Position numbers and translations under genes: made by a program
Shown here: positions 1-5,455 of the stretch, one piece after another
How the letters are laid out: each line of letters opens with the position of its first letter
Position numbering within the stretch: position 1 is the first letter of the stretch
Notes under the pieces: generated by a model
What the model was told of the DNA's origin: nothing
The model's input: only the letters and a program-made list of their open reading frames with translations
Databases searched by the model: none
NCBI GenBank assembly: GCA_030037035.1
Contig: JASHSA010000142.1
Location: 1-10,187 of the forward strand
Length of the DNA: 10,187 nucleotides
Direction of reading: 5' to 3'
Source of the DNA: Thermoplasmata archaeon
GTDB taxonomy: Archaea > Thermoplasmatota > Thermoplasmata > Lutacidiplasmatales > UBA184

Positions 1-221
1 CGCTTCTCCTCGCAGAGCATCGGCACGTGGACGAGGATCTCGACCGGGTCGACGTCCTCGGCCATCACGACGAGCTTTGCTTCGGCGCGCTCGCTCGACT
101 TCGTCACCTCGTTGGTGCCGACCCGGACCTTGCCGGTCTCGCTCGCCACCTGGACGAGCTGCAGGGCTTTCTCGGCGAGGTCGTCGGGGGTCTCGAACCG
201 GACGTAGATCGGTCGCGCCAT
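1..221 (-). CDS. rpl7ae: Large-subunit ribosomal protein L7Ae (5' part, gene runs off the window)
   Basis: L7Ae is a kink-turn RNA-binding protein. In archaea it is part of the 50S subunit and also the core protein of box C/D and H/ACA guide RNPs and of RNase P. The minus strand from the ATG at 221 gives 73 residues beginning MARPIYVRFETPDDLAEKAL. They include the family's RNA-binding stretch VRVGTNEVTKSSERAEAKLV and the following AEDVDPVEILVHVPMLCEEK, which match archaeal L7Ae closely. The family is usually about 120 residues, so roughly 45-50 C-terminal residues lie outside the window. The start is supported by a GAGG Shine-Dalgarno-like element (226-229, read on minus) a few bases upstream and by the family N-terminus. 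It lies downstream of tyrS on the same strand but has its own TATA-like element. The identification rests on sequence recognition and is firm. Confidence 0.96.
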   Translation of the reverse strand, partial: MARPIYVRFETPDDLAEKALQLVQVASETGKVRVGTNEVTKSSERAEAKLVVMAEDVDPVEILVHVPMLCEEK

Positions 222-232
222 GGTTCCTCGCG

Positions 233-263
233 TCAGCGGAACCCCGAAGGGTCCTCGGCTCAC
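233..263 (-). promoter_or_regulatory. Structured 5' leader of rpl7ae: UUCG hairpin flanked by GUGA and CUGA
   Basis: Read on the minus strand, GGACCC (254-249), loop UUCG (248-245) and GGGUUCC (244-238) form a hairpin with an extra-stable C(UUCG)G loop and one bulged U. GUGA-GC (263-258) lies on the 5' side and GC-UGA (237-233) on the 3' side, so GA dinucleotides face each other across the helix, loosely like a kink-turn. Archaeal L7Ae binds kink-turns and is reported to autoregulate through its own leader in some species. The spacing here is not a canonical kink-turn, so a regulatory role is inference. The hairpin itself is seen directly. Confidence 0.3.
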
Positions 264-290
264 GGGCGGGGCCCCTCGGAGCGGTCGGTC

Positions 291-298
291 TACATAAG
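291..298 (-). promoter_or_regulatory. TATA-like element for rpl7ae
   Basis: The minus strand reads CTTATGTA here, an AT-rich island in otherwise GC-rich DNA. Archaeal start sites usually lie about 25 bases downstream, which would put transcription start near 269 and give a leader of about 48 nt before the ATG at 221. That agrees with this gene having a Shine-Dalgarno-like GAGG, unlike most others in the window. Confidence 0.45.
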
Positions 299-325
299 CG
301 TGCCGGAGCGCTCGCCGGGCCGACG

Positions 326-343
326 CTGCCGGCCGTCCGGCAG
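326..343 (-). terminator. Hairpin just downstream of tyrS
   Basis: A perfect 7-bp inverted repeat, CTGCCGG / CCGGCAG with a 4-nt loop, begins about ten bases past the tyrS stop codon. It has no T-tract, and archaeal terminators are normally T-rich, so it may instead stabilise the tyrS mRNA 3' end or be a chance palindrome in GC-rich DNA. Confidence 0.25.
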
Positions 344-353
344 GGCCGCGGGC

Positions 354-1424
354 TCAGGGAGCGGCGGGGCCGGTCGACGTCGCGAACGACGCCGGGCCGA
401 GCTCCGGATGCGCGGCGAGCGCCCGGCGGACCGGCTCGGCGAGCCGGTCGAGCGCCGCCGCGACCGCGCCCTTGAGGTCCTGGGGGTGGACCCGGCCCTC
501 CGACCACGCCGTCTCGAACGCGCCGAGCTCCTCGAAGGCGAGCGCGCCGCCGTGCCGCTCGGCGCGGTCGATCGCCAGGCGGCCCTCCCAGGGGAAGACG
601 ATGTACCGCACCGCCTCGACGACCGGGTTGCCGTCGAGCGCGCGGGCCGGGCAGAACGCGGAGGCGATCTTCGAGGCGATCTCCTCGCGCGGGCTCGCGA
701 GCGGGATCGACGAGCCCGGGTCGGACTTCGACATCTTCCCCTCGACGAGCCCCTCGACCGGGTCCATCCGGCCGCCGCCCCGCAGGGAGGAGAGCAGCGG
801 GGTGTGGATCGCCGCCGGGGCCGGCCAGCCGTAGCGGTGGGCGACCTCGCGGGCGAGGACGTGGGCGCGCCGCTGGTCGAGGCCGCCGTAGGCGAGCTCG
901 ACCTGCATCTCGAAGATGTCGGCCGCCTGCATCGCCGGGTAGAACAGCTTCGCCGTGTCGAGGTTCGGTTCGTCCTCGGCGCGCCCGAGGATCGACATCG
1001 CCCGGCGCGTGCGGGCGAGCGAGGTCGCCCGCGCGACGCGCACGACCCTCGCCCAGTACTCCGACGCGCCGGTGAGCTCGTGCGCCCAGCGGTACCGCAC
1101 GCGCTCGCCCCCGGCGCCGAGCGCCCGGAACGTCGCCTCCATCGCGCGGCCGGCCGCCGCGATCCGCGAGAGGTCGCCGTCGAGCTTGTCGTTGATCCAG
1201 GCGTGCCAGTCGGCGAGGAAGACGGTGACGTCGCAGCCGGCCGCCGCGAGGTCGAGGATCTTCCGCGCCGGGATCAGGTGGGCGACGGTCAGCGCGCCGC
1301 TCGGCTCGAAGCCGATGTAGGCGCGGGGGTGCTCGCTCCGTTCGACGAGCGCCCGGAGGTCGTCCGGGGTCAGGACCTCCGCGGTGTGGCGGGCGATCAG
1401 CGCGGCGCGGCGCTCCGCGTCCAC
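354..1424 (-). CDS. tyrS: Tyrosyl-tRNA synthetase (archaeal/eukaryotic type)
   Basis: This class I aminoacyl-tRNA synthetase charges tRNA-Tyr in the cytoplasm. The 356-residue product begins its Rossmann domain with YIGFEPSG (36-43), the archaeal TyrRS signature. The KMSKS loop is intact at 230-234. YPAMQAAD (162-169) matches the tyrosine-recognition YxxxQxxD of Methanocaldococcus TyrRS, so Y36 and D169 would contact the substrate hydroxyl. HPQDLK (313-318) matches the HPMDLK helix, whose Asp reads the anticodon. There is no S4-like C-terminal domain, as expected for the short archaeal form. The HIGH signature is altered: aligned to Methanocaldococcus it reads TVAH (46-49), with Thr for the first His and Ala for Gly; human TyrRS is also variable here. 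The ATG at 1424 lies about 24 bases from a TATA element, implying a leaderless message. TrpRS is less likely because the Tyr/Asp recognition pair is present. Confidence 0.96.
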   Translation of the reverse strand: MDAERRAALIARHTAEVLTPDDLRALVERSEHPRAYIGFEPSGALTVAHLIPARKILDLAAAGCDVTVFLADWHAWINDKLDGDLSRIAAAGRAMEATFRALGAGGERVRYRWAHELTGASEYWARVVRVARATSLARTRRAMSILGRAEDEPNLDTAKLFYPAMQAADIFEMQVELAYGGLDQRRAHVLAREVAHRYGWPAPAAIHTPLLSSLRGGGRMDPVEGLVEGKMSKSDPGSSIPLASPREEIASKIASAFCPARALDGNPVVEAVRYIVFPWEGRLAIDRAERHGGALAFEELGAFETAWSEGRVHPQDLKGAVAAALDRLAEPVRRALAAHPELGPASFATSTGPAAP

Positions 1425-1444
1425 GACGCCCCGAACGCCGTCGG

Positions 1445-1450
1445 TATAAA
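1445..1450 (-). promoter_or_regulatory. TATA box for leaderless tyrS
   Basis: The minus strand reads TTTATA, followed by CC, about 24 bases (box centre to A of ATG) before the tyrS start. This spacing puts the transcription start at or next to the ATG. It is one of the clearest promoter elements in the window. Confidence 0.6.
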
Positions 1451-1506
1451 GGGTGGCTCGGCCGCCCCGTTTCCCGCCGCTCCGGCGGCGCGGGGTCCGG
1501 GGGCGG

Positions 1507-1512
1507 TATTAT
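1507..1512 (+). promoter_or_regulatory. TATA-like element for the coiled-coil/KaiC-like gene
   Basis: TATTAT is an isolated AT-rich patch on the plus strand. A start site about 25 bases downstream (near 1535) leaves a leader of around 12 nt before the ATG at 1547. The upstream in-frame ATG at 1511 lies inside the element itself, which argues against using it. Confidence 0.45.
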
Positions 1513-1546
1513 GAGCCTCCGCCTCGCTAGAGACGGTCCCGGTCCC

Positions 1547-3781
1547 ATGGAGGGTTCCGCCGATGGGGCGGCGACGGTCGCCGAGGCGGTGGCGTCGCGC
1601 GCCGGAGAGCTCGCCCAGGCGCTCGGCGTCAGCGCCGACGGGGCCCGTCGGCTGATCGAGGCCGGCCACGACACGCCGGAGGCCGCGCGGGGGCTCTCGG
1701 CCGACGAGCTCGGCCAGCTCGGCCTCTCCCCGGCCGACCGGGACGCGGTCGCCCGGGGCGCCGCCGTCCCCGCGTCGCCTCCGGCCGAGCTCGCCGCCGA
1801 CCCGGACCGCATCGTGCAGCGCTGGGTCGGTTCGGTCGGCAAGAGCGATCGGGCGCGCCGCCCGAAGGTCGCCGCGAGCGGCAAGGCCTCCGCCGACGTC
1901 CTCCGCCGCTGGGTCGAGGGCGACGACCGCGCGATGGAGGAGTGGATCCGCGCCTCCGACCTCCCCCCGTCCGGCCCCGCGCCGGCTCCGACGACGGCGC
2001 CTCCCCGCGAGGGAGCGCCCGCGTCCCCGGCCGGCGAGCCGGCCGTCCCCGCGTCGGTCGTCGAACGGGAGGAGACGGTCGTCCGATGGCTCACGGGGCT
2101 GCTCGACCGGGTGAAGAGCGAGCAGTTCGACCCGGCGTCGATGATCCAGGAGGCCCAGGAGCTCCAGCGCCAGCTCTACGACGAGCGGGCGCGGCGCAAG
2201 CAGCTCGAGGACCAGGTCGAGCACGTCAAGCGCGGCTCGATCGCGGTGATCAAGTACGTTCGTTCCCGCGAGGCGAAGGAGCGCGAGGCGGCCCTCCACG
2301 CCCAGGAGGAGGAATTGGCCCAGCTGCGGGAGCGCCTCGCCGCGCTCGGCGACGCCGGCGCCCCCTCGGCCGATCCCGCGCCGCGCGAGGCGGCGGCTCC
2401 TGCCGGCGACGGGAGCCCCTCCGCGGCCGTTCCGGGCGAGCCCCGCGACAGCGAGTTCGCGGCCCGCGAGCAGCAGTACATCGATCGGGAGACCGAGCTC
2501 CGCCGGCGCGTCGTCCACCTGGAGGGCGAGGCGCGACGGCTGACCGCCGAGCTCGAGCAGGCCCGGGAGCAGGGCAAGGCCGCGGCGCAGACCGGCGGCG
2601 CCGTCGAGGCGCGCCTCGCCCGCCAGTTCGAGGAGGCGGCGCAGCGGGACCGGGACCTGGTCGCTCGCGAGAACGAGCTGCGCGCGAAGTTCGAGGAGAT
2701 CCGCCTCGCGACCGAGGAGATCGAGCGGCGCAAGACCCCGCTCGAGTTCAAGGAGCGCGAGCTCGCCGCCTACGACCAGCAGCTCGAGAGCCGGCGGCGC
2801 GCGCTCGACATCGAGGCGCGGCGGCTGGAGGAGACCCGCAAGGAGCTCGGCGCGGGGACCGTCACCGGCCCGAAGCCGGCCGACCTCCTGGAGGCGCGGC
2901 AGCAGGAGCTCGCGAAGAAGGAGGAGGAGCTCCGCGGGCGCGAGAGCCTCCTCGCCGAGCGCGTGCGGGAGCTCGAGCGCCTGACGTCGTCGACGGCGAC
3001 CGCCGACGCCGAGAAGCTCCACGCCGACAGCGTGAAGGACGCCTCGGCGGCGCGCGTGCGCAGCGGGGTGCGGCGCCTCGACGACCTCCTCTACGGCGGC
3101 TTCCTCGCGGGCTCGCAGCTCCTCGTCAACGGCCCGGCGCACTCGGGCAAGGATACCCTCGCCCGGCTCTTCTCGACCGAGGGGCTCCGCCAGGAGATCC
3201 CGTCGATCTGGGTCGTCACCGACAAGACCTACGGCCAGGTCCGCGACGACCTCCTCCAGCTCTATCCCGCGACGGCCGACGCCGAGCGCAAGGGCCTGCT
3301 GCGGTTCGTCGACCTCTACTCGCTCGCCGTCGGCGCGCCGGCGACCTCCGTGCCGGGCGTGCGGTTCCTCTCGTCGAACGACCGGGGCGTGCTCGACCAG
3401 CTGTCGAAGGCCGTCGACGGCTACGCCGAGCAGTTCAAGGAGAAGTTCTCGACGTACCGCCTGGTCTTCGAGTCGGTCTCGACCGTCACCGCCGTCCTCG
3501 ACACCGCCGCCACGTTCCGCTTCCTGCAGCCGTTCGTCGGCCGGCGGAAGCTCGACGGGGCGGTCGGCTACTACGAGCTCGAGAGCGGGATGCACGCGGA
3601 GGCCGACCTCGAGGCGCTCGAGCACATGGTCGACGGCTCGCTCAATCTCAAGCTCGAGCAGATGAAGACGTTCCTCGCCGTCCGCGGGCTCGGCGAGGCG
3701 CAGGCGCGCAGCTGGATCGGCTACACGTTCACCAAGCGCTCGTTCAACCTCGGGTCGTTCAGCCTCGAGCACATCCGCTAG
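1547..3781 (+). CDS. Helix-hairpin-helix-like / long coiled-coil / KaiC-like (RAD55 family) ATPase domain protein
   Basis: Numbering is from the ATG at 1547 (744 residues); the in-frame ATG at 1511 would add 12 residues but overlaps the TATA-like element. Residues about 20-68 look like a helix-hairpin-helix (ADGARRLIEAG, then DELGQLGL). Residues 88-190 carry short Trp motifs, RWV (W93), RWVEGDD (W122) and RWLTG (W181), separated by a Pro/Ala-rich linker. Residues about 198-268 and 305-485 are charged, heptad-like coiled coil. Residues about 500-735 resemble archaeal KaiC/RAD55-type RecA-fold domains: VRSGVRRLDDLLYGG, a Walker A region GPAHSGKDT (529-537) and a Walker B-like LVFESVS (E642). 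Walker A has Asp where Ser/Thr normally binds magnesium, so classic ATP hydrolysis is uncertain. No signal peptide or membrane segment is seen. A cytoplasmic scaffold or signalling protein is possible, but the true role is unknown. tyrS diverges from it; the SRP RNA gene follows. Confidence 0.85.
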   Translation: MEGSADGAATVAEAVASRAGELAQALGVSADGARRLIEAGHDTPEAARGLSADELGQLGLSPADRDAVARGAAVPASPPAELAADPDRIVQRWVGSVGKSDRARRPKVAASGKASADVLRRWVEGDDRAMEEWIRASDLPPSGPAPAPTTAPPREGAPASPAGEPAVPASVVEREETVVRWLTGLLDRVKSEQFDPASMIQEAQELQRQLYDERARRKQLEDQVEHVKRGSIAVIKYVRSREAKEREAALHAQEEELAQLRERLAALGDAGAPSADPAPREAAAPAGDGSPSAAVPGEPRDSEFAAREQQYIDRETELRRRVVHLEGEARRLTAELEQAREQGKAAAQTGGAVEARLARQFEEAAQRDRDLVARENELRAKFEEIRLATEEIERRKTPLEFKERELAAYDQQLESRRRALDIEARRLEETRKELGAGTVTGPKPADLLEARQQELAKKEEELRGRESLLAERVRELERLTSSTATADAEKLHADSVKDASAARVRSGVRRLDDLLYGGFLAGSQLLVNGPAHSGKDTLARLFSTEGLRQEIPSIWVVTDKTYGQVRDDLLQLYPATADAERKGLLRFVDLYSLAVGAPATSVPGVRFLSSNDRGVLDQLSKAVDGYAEQFKEKFSTYRLVFESVSTVTAVLDTAATFRFLQPFVGRRKLDGAVGYYELESGMHAEADLEALEHMVDGSLNLKLEQMKTFLAVRGLGEAQARSWIGYTFTKRSFNLGSFSLEHIR

Positions 3782-3834
3782 GAGCGGCACGCCCCCGGCC
3801 CGGACGGGCTGCCCCCGCTCGGCGTGGGCGAAGC

Positions 3835-3842
3835 TCTATGTA
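3835..3842 (+). promoter_or_regulatory. TATA-like element for the SRP RNA gene
   Basis: TCTATGTA sits about 25 bases before the predicted 5' end of the SRP RNA (near 3863-3865), the spacing expected for an archaeal TATA box. Only 53 bases separate it from the stop codon of the upstream gene, so the RNA probably has its own promoter. Confidence 0.55.
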
Positions 3843-3864
3843 CGAGCCCCCCGTCCTTCTCGGC

Positions 3865-4175
3865 GCTAGGCTAGACCGGGGGGTTGGGCGTCCCCTTACA
3901 CACCGAAACCGTCCTTAGCGGGGGTGACAGGCAGGAGCGACGTTCGAAGGGGTTGCGCGTCCCGCGTGGCTCCGTAGACGCTCTGTTCCGTCGGGCCGCG
4001 GGTCCCGCGACGGGTGCTCGGAGGAGCGCCCTAGCGGGTAACCATCACGGGCACCGGGTCAGGTCCTGACGGGAGCAGCCTTACCGTGACCCGTCGACGC
4101 TGGCGGGGTGACGGGGCCGAGGGGCGCGCGGGGTCTCCGTGCGGTCCCTTCGGGCGGCAATCCTGCCGGCCTAGC
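3865..4175 (+). ncRNA. ffs: Signal recognition particle RNA (archaeal 7S RNA)
   Basis: SRP RNA scaffolds SRP19 and SRP54 and targets ribosomes making membrane and secreted proteins. The ends pair: GCTAGGC (3865-3871) with GCCTAGC (4169-4175), the archaeal helix 1. Adding GGCG (3862-3865) against CGCC (4177-4180) may extend it, so each end is uncertain by a few bases. The Alu part follows, with CCGGGGGGTT, GGCGTCCCC and ACCGAAACC very like Methanocaldococcus 7S RNA. The SRP54-binding helix 8 holds GTCAGG (4058-4063) opposite AGCAGCC (4074-4080), closed outside by CACGG (4046-4050) with CCGTG (4084-4088). The apical tetraloop is UGAC (4067-4070) rather than the usual GNAR. Length is about 310 nt, typical for archaea. 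Two short reading frames that cross this region are not genes. No clear T-rich terminator follows. Confidence 0.95.
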
Positions 4176-4233
4176 ACGCCCGGCGGCGCGACAGGTTGAA
4201 GAGGCGGCGCCCACGTCTCTTCCGCCGCGAGCG

Positions 4234-4545
4234 ATGCACAGCTACGTCGACTTCTACTTCTCCCCGGACGGCGCGAGCCCGATCGACGTCGCCGAGCGGG
4301 TCCGCGACCGCATCGGGCTCGTGCCGATCGTCGGCGCGCACGACCTCGTCTTCGAGTGGTCGACGGTCGAGGAGTTCCGACGCGTCCTCCGCCAGCTCCA
4401 CGACGCCGTCCAGGGCACGGGGACGAAGTACCGGATCGAGACGGTCGCCGAGGACCCGCAGTTCGTCGAGCCGATCCCCTGGCCCCCCGCGATCCACGCC
4501 GGACCGTCGCGGCACCCGGCGTTCGGGCGCGGGCCGACGGACTGA
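4234..4545 (+). CDS. Small conserved-looking protein, first copy of a tandem paralogue pair (possible ACT/RAM-like fold)
   Basis: I do not recognise this 103-residue protein by family. It begins MHSYVDFYFSPDGASPIDVA and ends with a Pro-rich tail containing PWPP (82-85) and HPAFGR (94-99). It aligns without gaps to the next gene product over about 85 residues, with 39 identities. The shared core is YVDxxFS, GxHDLxF, TVxEF and YRIETV. The inferred pattern is beta (4-10), alpha (16-28), beta (30-41), alpha (44-60), beta (65-72), a compact alpha/beta arrangement. The GxHDLVFEW strand recalls the ligand-binding RAM domain of Lrp/AsnC regulators, but there is no DNA-binding part. The ATG at 4234 is chosen because the copies align from here; the frame stays open upstream to 4108 but would run into SRP RNA. 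No Shine-Dalgarno is visible, and a weak AT patch near 4193-4200 might be its promoter. Confidence 0.8.
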   Translation: MHSYVDFYFSPDGASPIDVAERVRDRIGLVPIVGAHDLVFEWSTVEEFRRVLRQLHDAVQGTGTKYRIETVAEDPQFVEPIPWPPAIHAGPSRHPAFGRGPTD

Positions 4546-4549
4546 GGGG
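4544..4549 (+). promoter_or_regulatory. Shine-Dalgarno that fixes the GTG start of the second tandem paralogue
   Basis: GAGGGG overlaps the TGA stop of the first paralogue and ends four bases before the GTG at 4554. It supports that non-ATG start and suggests translational coupling within a two-gene message, in contrast to the leaderless genes nearby. Confidence 0.55.
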
Positions 4550-4553
4550 CCCC

Positions 4554-4874
4554 GTGCGCACGTACGTCGACCTGTTCTTCTCGTCGGAGAGCGACGCCGC
4601 CCTCGACGTCGTCTCCAAGGTCCGCGAGCTCGCCGGGGTCGACTTCGTCAGCGGACCGCACGACCTCCTGTTCTCCTGGCAGACGGTCGACGAGTTCCGG
4701 ACGATGCTCGAGAAGGTCCACCGCGCCCTCGCGGGCAGCGGGATCGTCTACCGGATCGAGACGGTCCTGGACGACGCCGGCTACGTCGACCCGGTCCCGT
4801 GGCCCCCGCCGACGCGGCCGGGCGAGCCGATCCCGCACCCGGGCTACGGCCGGCCGGAGCGGCGACGACCGTGA
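4554..4874 (+). CDS. Small conserved-looking protein, second copy of the tandem paralogue pair
   Basis: This 106-residue product reads (with GTG as Met) MRTYVDLFFSSESDAALDVV and is about 46% identical to its upstream neighbour with no gaps across the core. Both keep the GPHDLLF/GAHDLVF strand, TVxEF helix, YRIETV strand and PWPP, plus a tail HP[AG][FY]GR (95-100 here). Retention of the tail in both copies suggests it matters. The surfaces differ: this copy has EKVHRAL where the first has RQLHDAV, which could fit a heterodimer or two-ligand arrangement; that is inference. The start is the GTG at 4554, supported by the overlapping Shine-Dalgarno and by alignment. The eight-base gap to the first gene indicates one operon. 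The last 31 bases overlap the end of the thioesterase gene on the other strand. Function is unknown. Confidence 0.8.
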   Translation: MRTYVDLFFSSESDAALDVVSKVRELAGVDFVSGPHDLLFSWQTVDEFRTMLEKVHRALAGSGIVYRIETVLDDAGYVDPVPWPPPTRPGEPIPHPGYGRPERRRP

Positions 4875-5377
4875 CGGTCGTCGACCCCCGCCCCCCCGTT
4901 GCGCGTGGAGCGCCGGGGAACGGGCTCCCAGCCGGTTTGCTCGGGCCCTAGCGCGTCGGCCTCCAACCGACGCCGGCGCTCCGGGGGGATCTCGCGCTTG
5001 GCGCCGCGGGCGTAGTCGTACGTCACGAGCACGGTGCGTCCGAGGGCGGTCGTCGCCCCGTCGGAGGCGTCGGTGAACCGGTAGGCGAGCGTGAAGCTCG
5101 TGCGCCCGAGCGGACGCACCGGAGCGACCTCGCCGACGAGCTCGACGCCGTAGCGGACCGGCACGAGGTAGCGGCAGCACGCCTCCGCGACGATGATGTC
5201 GAGCTCGGCCGGGTCCTCTCGCCCGATCACGTCGAGGTAGTACCCGCACCGGAGCGTCTCCATCATCGGCAGGTAGGCGGCGTGGTTGAGGTGGCGCAGG
5301 ACGTCCAGGTCGTGGTACGCCACCGGGAACCGGCGCTGGAGCGGCCAGCGGGGCGCGGGCGGCTCCGGCGACGCCAT
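4844..5377 (-). CDS. Hotdog-fold acyl-CoA thioesterase (4HBT/YbgC-FadM-like)
   Basis: Hotdog thioesterases hydrolyse acyl-CoA or acyl-ACP thioesters in the cytoplasm. The 177-residue product has the family opening HDLDVLRHLNHAAYLPMMET (22-41), where D25 aligns with the catalytic Asp of 4-hydroxybenzoyl-CoA thioesterase. Helix residues up to about 50 follow, then alternating strands VRYGVELVGEV (74-84), TSFTLAYRF (93-101) and RTVLVTYDY (114-122). The last 40 residues are Arg/Pro-rich, look disordered, and may be an unconserved tail. The start at 5377 lies about 26 bases from the CATATA element, implying a leaderless message. Reading frame continues far upstream on this strand, but only as an artefact of GC-rich sequence. 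The 3' end overlaps the second tandem small gene by 31 bases in convergent orientation. Substrate cannot be told from sequence. Confidence 0.88.
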   Translation of the reverse strand: MASPEPPAPRWPLQRRFPVAYHDLDVLRHLNHAAYLPMMETLRCGYYLDVIGREDPAELDIIVAEACCRYLVPVRYGVELVGEVAPVRPLGRTSFTLAYRFTDASDGATTALGRTVLVTYDYARGAKREIPPERRRRLEADALGPEQTGWEPVPRRSTRNGGAGVDDRHGRRRSGRP

Positions 5378-5400
5378 CGCCGTCGGAGGTCCGGCCCGCC

Positions 5401-5406
5401 TATATG
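5401..5406. promoter_or_regulatory. Shared TATA island between the thioesterase gene and glyA
   Basis: TATATG (plus) / CATATA (minus) is the only AT-rich hexamer in this 78-base divergent gap. On the minus strand its centre is about 26 bases from the thioesterase ATG, ideal for a leaderless start. On the plus strand it would give a start near 5428 and a leader of about 28 nt for glyA. One near-palindromic box may therefore serve both directions. Confidence 0.5.
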
Positions 5407-5455
5407 CCTGCGACGCGCTCGGCGCCCGGCTCCGGCGTGTCGGCGCCCGTCCCCG

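Noticed and set aside
1511..1546. Use of the ATG at 1511 as start of the coiled-coil/KaiC-like gene
   Set aside because: The codon sits within the TATTAT element, and the added residues show no domain content; it remains a fallback if the promoter lies elsewhere.
1397..3790. A 797-codon open frame on the minus strand opposite the coiled-coil gene
   Set aside because: Its translation is Leu/Arg/Glu-rich mirror sequence without any domain, while the plus strand has clear coiled-coil and KaiC-like features and a promoter-like element.
3884..4069. A 61-codon open frame
   Set aside because: It lies wholly inside the SRP RNA, whose conserved elements explain the sequence.
4108..4233. Upstream extension of the first small paralogue to an ATG at 4108
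   Set aside because: It would overlap the 3' part of the SRP RNA gene, and the paralogue aligns only from the ATG at 4234.
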